A DNA stretch of 64,000 nucleotides from the NCBI GenBank assembly GCA_036927565.1, contig JAYESD010000001.1:137815415-137879414 (forward strand), in the 5' to 3' direction. Shown here piece after piece: positions 1 through 9,434 of this stretch. Source of the DNA: Tuctoria greenei. Lineage: Eukaryota > Streptophyta > Magnoliopsida > Poales > Poaceae. The stretch's first letter is position 1, and each line of letters opens with the position of its first letter. Under the pieces are notes generated by a model that made no database searches, was not told the DNA's origin, and saw only the letters and a list, made by a program, of their open reading frames with translations. The position numbers were made by a program, and so were the translations under genes.

Positions 1-575
1 GGTACTACAACGACTCCACGTTCGTTGCAAATAGTATGGTATTGCAACAGTTTAATGTATTGCTACGATTTAACATATTGCAACGAAAATAACAGTGTTG
101 CAACGATGCCACATTCGTGGCAAAAGTATGGTATTGCAATGACTCCACGTTCGTGGCAAATAGTATGGTATTGCAACAGTTTAACGTATTGCGACGATTT
201 AACGTATTGCAACGAAAATAACGGTGTTGCAACGATGCCATATTCATGGCAAAAAAGTATGGTATTGCGACGACTCCACGTTCGTGGCAAATAGTATTGT
301 ATTGCAACGGTTTAACGTATTGCGACGATTTAACGTATTGCAACGAAAATAATGGTGTTGCAACGATGCCACATTCGTGGCAAAAAGTATGGTATTTCAA
401 CGACTCCACGTTCGTGGCAAATAGTATGGTATTGCAACGTTTTAACGTATTGCGACGATTTAACATATTGCAACGAATAGTATGTTATTTGCGACGATTT
501 CACATCTGTGGCGATAAGTACGGTATCGCGACGATTTCATACTTGTGGCGAATAGTATGGTATCGCGACGTTTTC
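1..575 (+). repeat. 5' subterminal repeat array of CACTA-1, period about 130 bp
   Basis: Units share CGTGGCAAATAGTATGG and TTGCAACGA blocks. The marker CAACGATGCC falls at 101, 230 and 361, giving periods of 129 and 131. After about 480 the units decay into half units built on GCGACGATTT and TGTGGCGA. The same core words (CGTGGCAA, TTGCAACG and their complements) recur in the 3' array of the element. That is expected of binding sites for the subterminal-binding protein of CACTA elements. Short ORFs reported here on both strands are by-products of the repeat. Confidence 0.85.
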
Positions 576-576
576 A

Positions 577-690
577 CATCCGCCGGCCGCTACGCTTGGA
601 GGAGCATCCGCCGGCCGCCATGCTTGTACAACATCCACCGGCCACCACTCTTGCCGCCACGCTTGTAGGAGAATCCGCCAGCCGCAGCGC
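577..690 (+). repeat. GC-rich short tandem repeat
   Basis: Three to four degenerate units of roughly 31-35 bp built on ATCCGCCGGCCGC followed by a CGCTTG or TGCTTG block. They lie between the 5' subterminal array and the transposase gene, where the promoter and 5' leader would be expected. No clear TATA box was identified. Confidence 0.6.
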
Positions 691-789
691 GTGGAGTAAC
701 AACAACTAGGTACAATTGCTCACATAATGTGTTCTTGTACATCTATCCTCTTACGGATAGGCTGATGGCTGATTGAATTGTAGGAAGCG

Positions 790-3700
790 ATGTCAGAAGA
801 TAAGACATGGATGGGAAAAGACAGGCATACAAGCGAGTGGCAGGATGGAATGAAGTCATTTTTAAATTTTGCATTTCAGGGCACTCGTGAAGGAGGAACT
901 ATGCCTTGTCCTTACACGAGATGTCGTAATATTTGCCACAAGACACGCAAGGGAGTTCATTTACACCTGCTCAGAAATGGGATGTTATTGGATTATACTT
1001 GTTGGATACACCATGGAGAAATACGAGTTCAGGAAAATATTGCTGAGGAATCAGCAAATAATGAGTAGATAATTTCTGATGATGGTGCTATGCAAAATAT
1101 GTTGTCCAGTCTACTTAGAGGCACTGATCATGGTGGTACTTCAGCAGATGTTGATGATCAAGAAAATGCTATAAACCAGCAGGAGCCAACTGGGGATGCA
1201 AAGAAATTCTATGACTTATTAACTGATGCCAAAAAGGAGTTGTATCCAGGTTGTTCGCAGCTGACCCAATTATCCTACATTGTCAGGTTCTACCAGATAA
1301 AGTGTTTAACTGGTATGAGCAAAGTAGCTTGTGAGATGTTACTTGACCTATTCTCATTTGCGCTTCCAAAGGGCCACTGCATTCCTAATACACTTGATAA
1401 ACTTCAGAAGGTTGTTCGTGACCTCGGGCTGGACTACCAAAAGATCGATGCATGTGTCAATGACTGTGTGTTATTCCAGAAGGACTATTCTCTCCTGAAT
1501 AGTTACCCAAAATGTGGTGAATTAAGATGGAAAAATAGTACTGCTGGGGATGCAAGAGAGGCTTTACCTTGTGGAAAATCCAAGAAGCTTGTAGAACGCA
1601 AGGTTCTACGTTACTTCCCTCTTATTTCCCGTGTACAAAGGTTTTACATGGGAGAATCAACGGCATCAAACATGCGCTGGCACAAAGAAGGTCGTGCTGG
1701 TGATGGAATATTACGCAATCCCGCCGATTCGAAAGCATGGAAGAATTTTGATAGCATTCACCCAAATTTCTCATCTGATCCTCACAACATAAGACTTGGC
1801 CTAGCATCTGATGGTTTCAATCCTTTTGGAGTAATGAATGTTTCTTACAGTACATGGCCTGTGATTCTAATCCCTTATAATCTACAACCTTGGTTGTGTA
1901 TGAAGCAGTCTTATTGGGTGATGTCAATGATAATTCCTGGGCCAAAGTCACCTGTAAACAACATTGATGTGTATCTGCGGCCTTTGATTGATGAGCTACT
2001 GAAATTATGGTTTGATAGTGTCGAAACATATGATAGTTTAAAGAAAGAGACATTTGTCATGCGAGCTTCTTTGTTGTGGACAATAAATGATTTTCCAGCA
2101 TATGCAATGCTATGTGGATGGAGCACGAAAGGGAAGCTAGCATGTCCATACTGCCATATAAACACTGACGCCTTCTGGTTGAAATATGGACGAAAGCATT
2201 ACTACATGGGTCATCGTCGTTTCCTACCTCAGGATCACAGATGGCGTCGAAACAAAGGTTCTTTCAACAACAAGGTAGAGAATAGAGAGACTCCAACATC
2301 ACTCTCTGGTGACGAAGTACTCCAACAATACGAGTGTTTTGATCAAGTGAGTTTTGGACCGACGAATAATAAGAGAAAGCACACCGAGGAAAATAGATGG
2401 CATAATTGGAAGAAGAAAAGTATATTTTTCGACCTCCCTTATTGGAAGACATTGCTAATAAGGCATAACTTGGATGTCATGCACATTGAGAAAAACATTT
2501 GTGATAGCATATTGGGGACATTGCTTGCTATGGATGGTAAAACAAAAGATAGTCTACAAGCTCGTCTTTATATGAAGGATATGGGTATACGGCCAGATCA
2601 ACATCCGAAGTTCATAAAGAGCAAGTACACATTCCCACCAGCATTATATACTTTGGGCAAAGATGAGAAGACCACCTTGTGCAAGTTTTTGGGGAATGTG
2701 AAGGTGCCCGATGGTTATGCCTCAAACATCAAGAGATGTGTGGACATAAAAGCATGTAAGGTATCGGGTCTAAAAACTCATGACTGCCATATTATATTTC
2801 AGAAGCTCCTTCCTATTGCAACACGTAACAGATTGCCTGAAAAGGTTGTTGCACCTTTAACTAAGTTTAGCACATTCTTTTCTGGAATTTGTTCTAAAGA
2901 ATTGGAAAAACTAGATTTGGACAAGATGAGCAAACAAATTCCTGAAACAATTTGTAAGCTTGAGATGTTGTTTCCTCCCGCTTTCTTTGATATCATGGTA
3001 CATCTTCCAACCCATCTTGCCAAAGAAGCATGGTTGGGTGGACCTATTTTTTACCGATGGATGTGTCCAATTGAGAGGTACCTTGGTACATTGAAGAGGT
3101 ATGTACGTAACAAAGCTCACCCGGAGGGTTCTATAGCTGAGGGATATTGCCGAAGAGTGTATGAGTTTTTGTAGTAAGTTTTTGGATAACATCAGCACCA
3201 AGCGTAATAGGCCAGAACATCATGAAGCTGCAGCTACAAATGAACATTCTGTTGATAATTCTAACATATTTACAGAAGTTGATAATTCTAAAAAAGGGTA
3301 TAAATGGGACCAACTTACTATGGTGGAACTACATAACATCAGGCATTATCTTATTACTAACGTTGAAGAGGCCGCACCATAGATCAAGTAATAACGTATA
3401 ACTCAGATGTTGTATACTATATATATGGCTTATTGTAGATGGCTAATTTAATTTTGTACCCTTTTCAGTGAGCATATTGAAGAGGTGAAAAAGATTCATT
3501 CTCGTGATGTTGATAAACGCCATAGAGATGAGTTTGTTGATTGGTTTCAGAAACGAGTAAGTACATGCAAGTTTGCACTTTGATGAAATATTGAACAAAT
3601 ATGTGTTCTGAAATTGGTTTGTCGTCGATAACCCCTATTATACTAATGTGTACAGATTACGACATTACACAAAGAAGGCAAAGCAACTGATTATCTGTAT

Positions 3701-4430
3701 GCATTATCTAGAGGACCTGATCGTCGGGCACGTTTTTTTAGTCGGTTATTCATCAATGGCTTCTTCTTTCAAACTGCAGATGTGGAAAAAGATTTACGGA
3801 CCCAAAACAGTGGTATTGTTGTTCGGGGCACTGATCATGATTGGTTTGGAGTAATCAAGAAAATCATTGCTGTTGATTTTGAAAAAAAATCAAGAGGTTC
3901 TGTTATTTCAGTGTGAATGGTTTGATCGGCCTTTTGGAAGCAGTCAGAACCAAAGCAGAGGCTACAAAAAAGATCAATACGGAATGATAGATGTTGACAC
4001 TACTCTGTTTCGATTCCAGTATGAGCCTTACATTCTAGCCACCCAAGCAGAACAAGTTTTTTATGTTCCAAGTGTGAAGCATCCTAAATGGGCTACAGTT
4101 GTTAAAACGAAGCCACAGAACCTTTTTGCCATGCCCCCTGGAGACAGTGAAAATAATGTGACTGAGACAATGGAGGCTGAGACATTTCATGATGATCTGC
4201 TTACTGATGATATCAATAATGAGGATACGACCGCATGGGCTAGGAATGACATTGAGGGAGCCAGCGGCGATGCTTCTACTCTTATAATGACAACGTCAGG
4301 TCATCGGTTTGAGGTAGATGGAGCAGAAAATGAATATGACGATGACGACGATACATATACCAATGATGCTCATGTAGCTCCATTGTGGGGGGGGGGGGGG
4401 GCGACAGCGAAGATGATGATTTTTAGTATA
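790..4430 (+). pseudogene. TNP2-type CACTA transposase, three exons, lightly damaged
   Basis: Encodes the catalytic transposase of an En/Spm-like element. The ATG at 790 follows a splice-acceptor-like TGTAG. Order: N-terminal transposase-associated domain (CPYTRCRN near codon 40), TNP2 core (MRWHKEG near 1674; IRHNLDVMHIEKNICDSIL near 2458), DUF4218 (about 2990-3390), then DUF4216 (about 3900-4130) and an Asp/Glu-rich tail. Introns are 3388-3468 and 3557-3655, both GT..AG and joining conserved protein sequence in frame. Lesions: TAG at 1066, in frame with the following 694-codon frame; a one-base shift near 3145; TAG at 3380 where Trp is expected; a shift in an A-run near 3883; and a G-run near 4387. 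Most of the protein is still readable, so decay is recent or mild. Confidence 0.9.
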
Positions 4431-5100
4431 ATTAATTACGTGACATGTAGCTCCACAATGAATTCATCCGTCCGAACCCGACATTTATTTTTTATTTATT
4501 TATATTTGGTACCCAAAAAGTACTCGATACCCGATATTTCGGTCTTTTCAGTTCCGGTCTCGGTTTTATCGGTTTCGGTTTTTCGGTCTCGGTTTATTTG
4601 CCCACCCCTAATTTACGTAGTAGTAACATATATATCAGATATACATATTTCTCCTGCATGTTTTTTTTGCAAAACTATTTAGTGATATATCCTATGTGCA
4701 TATTACATATGTAAAACTAATGTAAAGTATAAAACTTTTTCAAAGGGAAGTCTTAGGTTTCGTCAAATCTATCTTTCAGATTTACGCAATTTTGATCTGT
4801 TTTAACAATACAAGAATTGTACTTCTAGATTCACCATGAAAAATATTTCCATAATATACAATCTAGTACTACATGTTATTGAAGTTAATAAATTCCATAT
4901 AAATCATTTGTCAAAGGTAATTAGTTCGACCAAAACAGAAATAGAGTTGAGTTGGGGCGGAGGAAGTATTATACATTGCTGTTTGCCGCATAAGGTTTCA
5001 TCCTTCGTTCAAGCCGTAGCCATTTGTACAGGCGGCTGATGCGACCGGGCGCACCGAGCTTACGTGCGCGCCAGTCACCGAGGCGCCTTAGACGCGCGCA
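4431..5100. other. Non-coding 3' flank of the CACTA-1 transposase gene
   Basis: AT-rich sequence after the transposase tail, with no recognisable domain on either strand. 4500-4610 holds short reiterations of TCGGT and TTTCGGT. From about 5040 the base composition turns GC-rich, leading into the hairpin cluster. Short ORFs here have no support. Confidence 0.5.
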
Positions 5101-5240
5101 GCGCATGCGTTTAAATCACTTGCAGTACTGCAGGTGCAGTAACAGTCATTGACATGTGGTTCCGGCTGGCCGTGGGGCCCACATGTCAGTGACTTTTACT
5201 GCACCTGCAGTTTTGCAGAGGTTATGCATCCCGCATGCGC
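5101..5240. repeat. MITE-like hairpin inside CACTA-1
   Basis: Inverted repeat with inner arms 5127-5159 and 5179-5211, which match at 31 of 33 positions around a short GC-rich loop of about 19 bases. The outer ends also mirror each other: GCGCATGCG at 5101-5109 and its complement at 5232-5240. Size and symmetry fit a miniature inverted-repeat element. No convincing target-site duplication was found, so it could instead be a foldback structure formed in place. Confidence 0.7.
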
Positions 5241-5370
5241 ATCTTTGAATTCAATTGGAACCGCTCCGCGTCCCATCACCGCTTTACCGTGAACCACTGC
5301 GGATGGTCTTAAAGGCAGGCCCGGCTCTGGGCCTAGGCGGGCGGAAATAAATTTTCTGCGATCCTCGAGA

Positions 5371-5446
5371 ACGGATCGAGGGGAAGGCTCATCGCCCATA
5401 GCTATCGTGTAGCTTCTGTCCCCTCGATCCGTTGGCGATGAGCCTT
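5371..5446. repeat. Interleaved inverted repeats
   Basis: Block A (ACGGATCGAGGGGA, 5371-5384) is followed by block B (AGGCTCATCGCC, about 5385-5396). Their reverse complements follow in the order A' (5419-5432) then B' (about 5434-5445). The order A-B-A'-B' would fold as a pseudoknot-like pair of stems rather than one hairpin. Confidence 0.65.
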
Positions 5447-5500
5447 CTCCTCATCCATTCTCGAGTTTGCGGCGGCCACAACGCCGCTTCTACCCAGCTT

Positions 5501-5637
5501 CTGGGCTGAGGACGCTGATTATCCGCAACATACTTTTAATTTTGCGCGTTGGTATTCTCCCCCTCATATTTGTTGATGCCTTAATACCTTATGTTTTACG
5601 TTGAGTATGTTACGGATCATCAGCGTCATTAGTCCAG
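5501..5637. repeat. Second MITE-like inverted repeat inside CACTA-1
   Basis: Arms 5501-5534 and 5604-5637 are inverted copies with 29 of 34 positions matching; the shared core is GACGCTGAT. The intervening 69 bases are AT-rich and unrelated to the arms. It lies just before the 71-bp array. Confidence 0.7.
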
Positions 5638-5710
5638 CACTGAGTCATAGGAGGCAAAAAGTAATGAACATCATTGATGAGCACTGCGTCGAGGAGAACG
5701 CGAAAATTGT

Positions 5711-6850
5711 TTGTTGATTCGTGGCAACAGATCCTAATGCAACGATTGTGTTCCGTGGCAATAAAGCTGTAACGCCACGAACCAGTATTTCATGGCAACA
5801 GATCCTAATGCAACGACTGTGTTCTGTGGCAATAAAGCTGTAACGCCACGAACCAGTAATTCATGGCAACAAATCCTAATGCAACGACTGTTTTCCGTGG
5901 CAATGAAGCTGTAACGCCACATACCAGTATTTCGTGGCAACAGATCCTAATGCAACGATTGTGGTCTGTGGCAATAAAGCTGTAATGCCACGAACCAGTA
6001 ATTCGTGGCAACAGATCCTAATGCAACGATTGTGTTCCGTGGCAATAAAGTTGTAATGCCACGAACGAGAGTATCATGGCAACACATCCTAATGCAACGA
6101 TTCTGTTTCGTTGCATTACAGGCCAAATGCAACTGTTTGCTGATTCGTGGCAACAGATCCTAATGCAACGACTGTGTTACGTGGCAATAAAGTTGTAACA
6201 CCACGAACCAGTATTTCGTGGCAATAGATCCTAATGCAACGATTGTGTTTCGTGGCAATAAAGCTGTAATGCCACGAACCAGTAATTCGTGGCAACAGAT
6301 CCTAATGCAATGATTGTGTTCCATGGCAATAAAGCTGTAACACCACGAACCAGAGTATCGTGGAAACACATCCTAATGCAACGATTCTGTTTCGTTGCAT
6401 TACGGTCCAAATGCAACTGTTTGCTGATTCGTGGCAACAGATCCTAATGCAACGACTGTGTTCCATGGCAATAAAGCTGTAACACCACTAACCAGTAATT
6501 TGTGGCAACAGATCCTAATGCAATGACTGTGTTCTGTGGCAATAAAGCTGTAACGCCACGAACCAGTATTTCGTGGCAACAGATCCTAATGCAACGACTG
6601 TGTTCCATGGCAATAAATCTGTAACACCACGAACCAGTAATTCGTGGCAACAGATCCTAATGCAACGACTGTTTTCCGTGGCAATAAAGCTGTAACGCCA
6701 CGAACCAGTATTTCGTGGCAACAAATCCTAATGCAACGATTGTGATCCGTTGCATTAGCATCTTGATGCCACGAACTAGTGATTCGTGGCAACAGATCCT
6801 AATGCAACGATTGTGTTCCGTGGCGATAGATCCTAGTGCCACGAACTAGT
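5711..6850 (+). repeat. 3' subterminal array of CACTA-1: 16 units of exactly 71 bp
   Basis: The block ATCCTAATGCAA starts at 5731, 5802, 5873, 5944, 6015, 6086, 6157, 6228, 6299, 6370, 6441, 6512, 6583, 6654, 6725 and 6796. Every step is 71 bases. Units carry CGTGGCAA and its complement TTGCCACG-like words, so binding-site-like motifs occur in both directions. A variant pair of units (GAGTATC near 6069 and again near 6353) repeats at 284 bp, four units apart, which shows a block duplication. Minus-strand ORFs of 68 residues here are by-products. Confidence 0.95.
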
Positions 6851-6918
6851 GAATCATGGCAAAAAGCCAAGCTTCTTGCACCGATTTAGTATTCATTGCA
6901 GTACAATCATTGCAACAG

Positions 6919-6936
6919 GTCGGAATCCTTGTAGTG
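6919..6936 (-). repeat. 3' terminal inverted repeat of CACTA-1
   Basis: The plus strand ends GGAATCCTTGTAGTG at 6936; its reverse complement starts CACTACAAGGATTCC. The next bases, ATA, are the expected position of the target duplication, and minus-strand gypsy pol sequence follows directly. Confidence 0.9.
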
Positions 6937-7011
6937 ATAGAACTTACGGAGGTGCTCAATGTTCCAAGGATTAGGGAGAGGTGTCCCATCCTTGGTTGCC
7001 AAGCGAACGCA

Positions 7012-8331
7012 TCAAGGACAAGATACTTTGATCACTCGGAAGGGTCCTTCCCAGTTGGGCGAGAGTTTGTTTAACCCTTCTCTGGATTGTATAATCCGTA
7101 GCACCAGATCGCCATCCTCAAGCTGTCGGCTGTGAACATGCCGTTGGTTATAGCGCCGAAGAGCTTGGCAGTATCGGGCATTCCGAACAGCTGCTCGACA
7201 CCTTCCCTCTTCAAGGAGGTCAAGGTCTTCACGCCGGAGCTGGTCCTGCGTGGCATCGTCGAAGGTTCGGACCCGGAGCAACCCCAAGGTGATTTCCGGA
7301 GGAAGGATTGTTTCAGCTCCGTAGGGTGTCTCTCCAGTTGACCGGTTTGGAGTTGTCTTGTTGGCCCACAGTGTGGGTGGAAGCTCTTTGATCCAGTTGG
7401 CTCCATGTTTTTTCAGGCGCTCATATGTGCACGTCTTGAGTCCTTTTCGGATTTCTGCATTTGCTATCTCAGCTTGGCCATTGCTTGCCGGGTGAGCTAC
7501 AGAAGCATAGCTGACCTGAATGCCGAGGTCTTCGCAGTATCCTTGGAATACAAAGCTTGTGAATTGGGTCCCATTATCAGTTATGATCTTGTTCGGGACT
7601 CCAAATCGGCATACGATGGACCGCAACAACTTGATAGCTGATTGCTTGTTTATTGTCACAATTGGAGATGCTTCAGGCCATTTGGTGAATTTGTCAATGG
7701 CAACGTACATGAACTTATAACCTCCGATAGCTCTTGGGAAAGGTCCCAAGATGTCCATCCCCCACACAGCGAATGGCCATGTAGGAGGTATCATTTGTAG
7801 AGGCTGAGCTGGTGTGTGAATTTGCTTTGCATGGAACTGGCATGCTTCGCATTTCTTCACTAGCTCAGTTGCATCCTGAAGTGCTGTAGGCCAGTAGAAG
7901 CCATGCTGGAAGGCTTTACCGACCAGCGTGCGAGAAGACGCATGGTTCCCACACTAGCCTCCATGGATTTCTGTGAGGAGCTCATAGCCTTCTTCCCTTG
8001 TGATGCACCGCATTAGGACGCCGTTGGCACCACGCCGGTAGAGATCCCCTTCTACCAGTGTATATCTTTTAGCCAATCTGACTATCCGGTCAGCGGATAC
8101 ATTATCTTCAGGAAGGAAATTGTCTTTCAAGTAGCTCCGGATCTCCGAGATCCATGCATCAGAGCTAACTTGAGGATTTGAGTCTTGCGTGCTGGGTTGC
8201 TCGGAGCTTCCGGCAGCACCTATGATCCTTGATGGACGCCATGGTAACAAGGCCATCGGGGCCGCCAGCTTCGAGGTGCTTGTCTCACCCCCTTCGCTCA
8301 GTTCGGCAGGTTGAGCTGTAGGTTTAGACAA
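7012..8331 (-). pseudogene. Integrase domain of Gypsy-1 pol
   Basis: Inserts retrotransposon DNA into the host chromosome. On the minus strand the zinc-binding HHCC region (CEACQFH at about 7845) precedes the catalytic core with the D,D,E residues in GMDILGPF, ITDNGTQF and the QAEIANAE stretch. The C-terminal part ends in WEGPFRVIK. The frame 7860-7012 is open for 282 codons. An in-frame TAG near 7954 cuts it from the upstream zinc-finger half. Compared with Gypsy-2, 12 bases are missing near 7325, removing four residues after TGETP without shifting the frame. The last codons were displaced by CACTA-1. Confidence 0.88.
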
Positions 8332-9434
8332 CCTCCAGACAAAGGTTCCGTCAGGAGCCAGAGCTCCGGTTGAAGCTTTGTCCAGAGTTCGTCGGCTTCA
8401 GCGTTGTTGAGACGCTGGACATGGCAGAGGTCCAGGACGTCGACGTCCTTCTGAAGCTTCTGGACTTCAAGTAGGTATGCAGCTAGTTGAGGGTTATTGC
8501 AGCAACATTCACCTTTGACTTGTTTTACAACAAGCTGTGAATCCCCCTTTACCAACAGTTGCTTGACACCATACGATAGTGCCACCTTGAGCCCATAGAT
8601 TAGTGCTTCATACTCCGCCATGTTGTTGGTCGCCTTAAAGTTAAGGTGAACCATGTATTTTACCTTCTCCCCGGTCGGAGCGAGGAGAAGGACTCATGCT
8701 CCGGCCCCCTGCTTTTGCACAGATCCGTCGAAATAGAGAGTCTAGTGATGCTCGGTGAAGATCGGAACCTTGGGTTCCAGCTTCTGCTCACTTGGGCCCT
8801 CAGGATTTGATGGAGAGGGGTCCATTCCGCACGAAGTCCGCTAATGCTTGACTCTTGATCGCTTGTCTTGGGACGAATTCAAGGTCGAACTCGGCCAATT
8901 CTGTTGCCCACTTTGCAATGTTCCTAGTAATGTTGGGGTTATGCAAGATTGCACGCAGTGGATAAGAAGTTATCACTGAAATCTTGTGGGCTTGGAAGTA
9001 GTGTCGGAGCTTCCTAGAAGCAATAAGAATTGCATCGAGCGGCTTATGCACCCCTAGGTACCGATTCTTGGCATCATGGAGCACTTCGCTGATGAAGTAC
9101 ATTGGGCGTTGGACTGTCCGGACCCTCCCGAAGGGGCCCGAGGCTTCCTCCTCATCAATCTGAACCCTCCCGGAGTGGTCCGGACCTTGTTCGGGGACCT
9201 CTGGGTTCCTGTTGGAGGAACCCGGAGCTTCTTCTGCAGCGACCCGGACCTTCCCGGAGGGGTCCGGATCTTGTTGCTCAGCTGCAGTGACTTCTCCACT
9301 TGAAGGAGGTGGATCCTCTTGCATCTCGCCTTGAGGATCCAGCTCTAGGAGCTGGGACCCAGACTCGACTTCAGGTAGCTTCGGACTCTCCCGAAGGGGT
9401 CTGGATTCCTGAAGTGGAGATGGTTCTGGTCTTC
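8298..9434 (-). pseudogene. RNase H region and RT-RNase H connection of Gypsy-1 pol
   Basis: RNase H removes the RNA template during reverse transcription. Minus-strand motifs: YFISEVLHDAK and HYFQAHKI in the connection (about 9105 and 8995), then FDGS near 8725 at the start of RNase H, and MAEYEALIYGLK and LVKGDSQLV further on. The frame is broken by nonsense changes near 8687 and 8741 and by a shift near 8390. The segment upstream of YFISEVLHDAK holds a low-complexity linker, described separately. Copia-T interrupts the gene at 9435. Confidence 0.8.
9115..9425 (-). repeat. Low-complexity reiterated linker in Gypsy-1 pol
   Basis: Between RT and RNase H the coding strand consists of short imperfect repeats rich in CCGGACC, GGTCCGG and CCCGGAGG. 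They encode a Pro/Glu/Ser/Gly-rich stretch with repeated SGR-V or PSGK-V motifs. Gypsy-2 has a comparable but shorter stretch at 61540-61690, so the linker is a property of the family and varies in length. Confidence 0.65.

Larger units (their letters stand above)
1..6936 (+). mobile_element. CACTA-1, En/Spm-type DNA transposon (left end off-window)
   Basis: Holds a TNP2-type transposase gene between two arrays of subterminal repeats, the standard CACTA plan. The right terminus is visible: read on the minus strand from 6936 it starts CACTACAAGGATTCCGACC, a normal CACTA end. The next three bases, ATA (6937-6939), would be one copy of the 3-bp target duplication; the other copy and the left terminus lie before position 1. 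Insertion was into the last codons of the minus-strand pol gene of Gypsy-1: the homologous stretch of Gypsy-2 (about 59335-59360) runs across the site uninterrupted. No second transposase gene (Transposase_24 type) is seen, so the element may depend on a relative for it. Confidence 0.9.
6937..9434 (-). mobile_element. Gypsy-1 (Tat-type Ty3/gypsy), left segment
   Basis: Distal half of pol (RNase H, then integrase) of a minus-strand LTR retrotransposon whose gag, protease and reverse transcriptase are at 19041-22438. Copia-T splits it at 9435; CACTA-1 interrupts its pol 3' end at 6936. The pol order PR-RT-RH-INT defines Ty3/gypsy. Near-identical domains occur in Gypsy-2 (59330-61737), which keeps the antisense ORF marking the Tat lineage. 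Its 3' LTR should lie to the left of this window. Confidence 0.88.

Noticed and set aside
5..668. Overlapping ORFs on both strands in the first 700 bases
   Set aside because: Products of the 130-bp subterminal repeats of CACTA-1.
5734..6842. Series of minus-strand ORFs of about 68 residues with similar Cys-rich products
   Set aside because: They are spaced by the 71-bp repeat and read it in changing frames; no start context, no independent conservation.
5711..6850. CRISPR-like array
   Set aside because: Units are contiguous 71-bp repeats without unique spacers, in a plant transposon.
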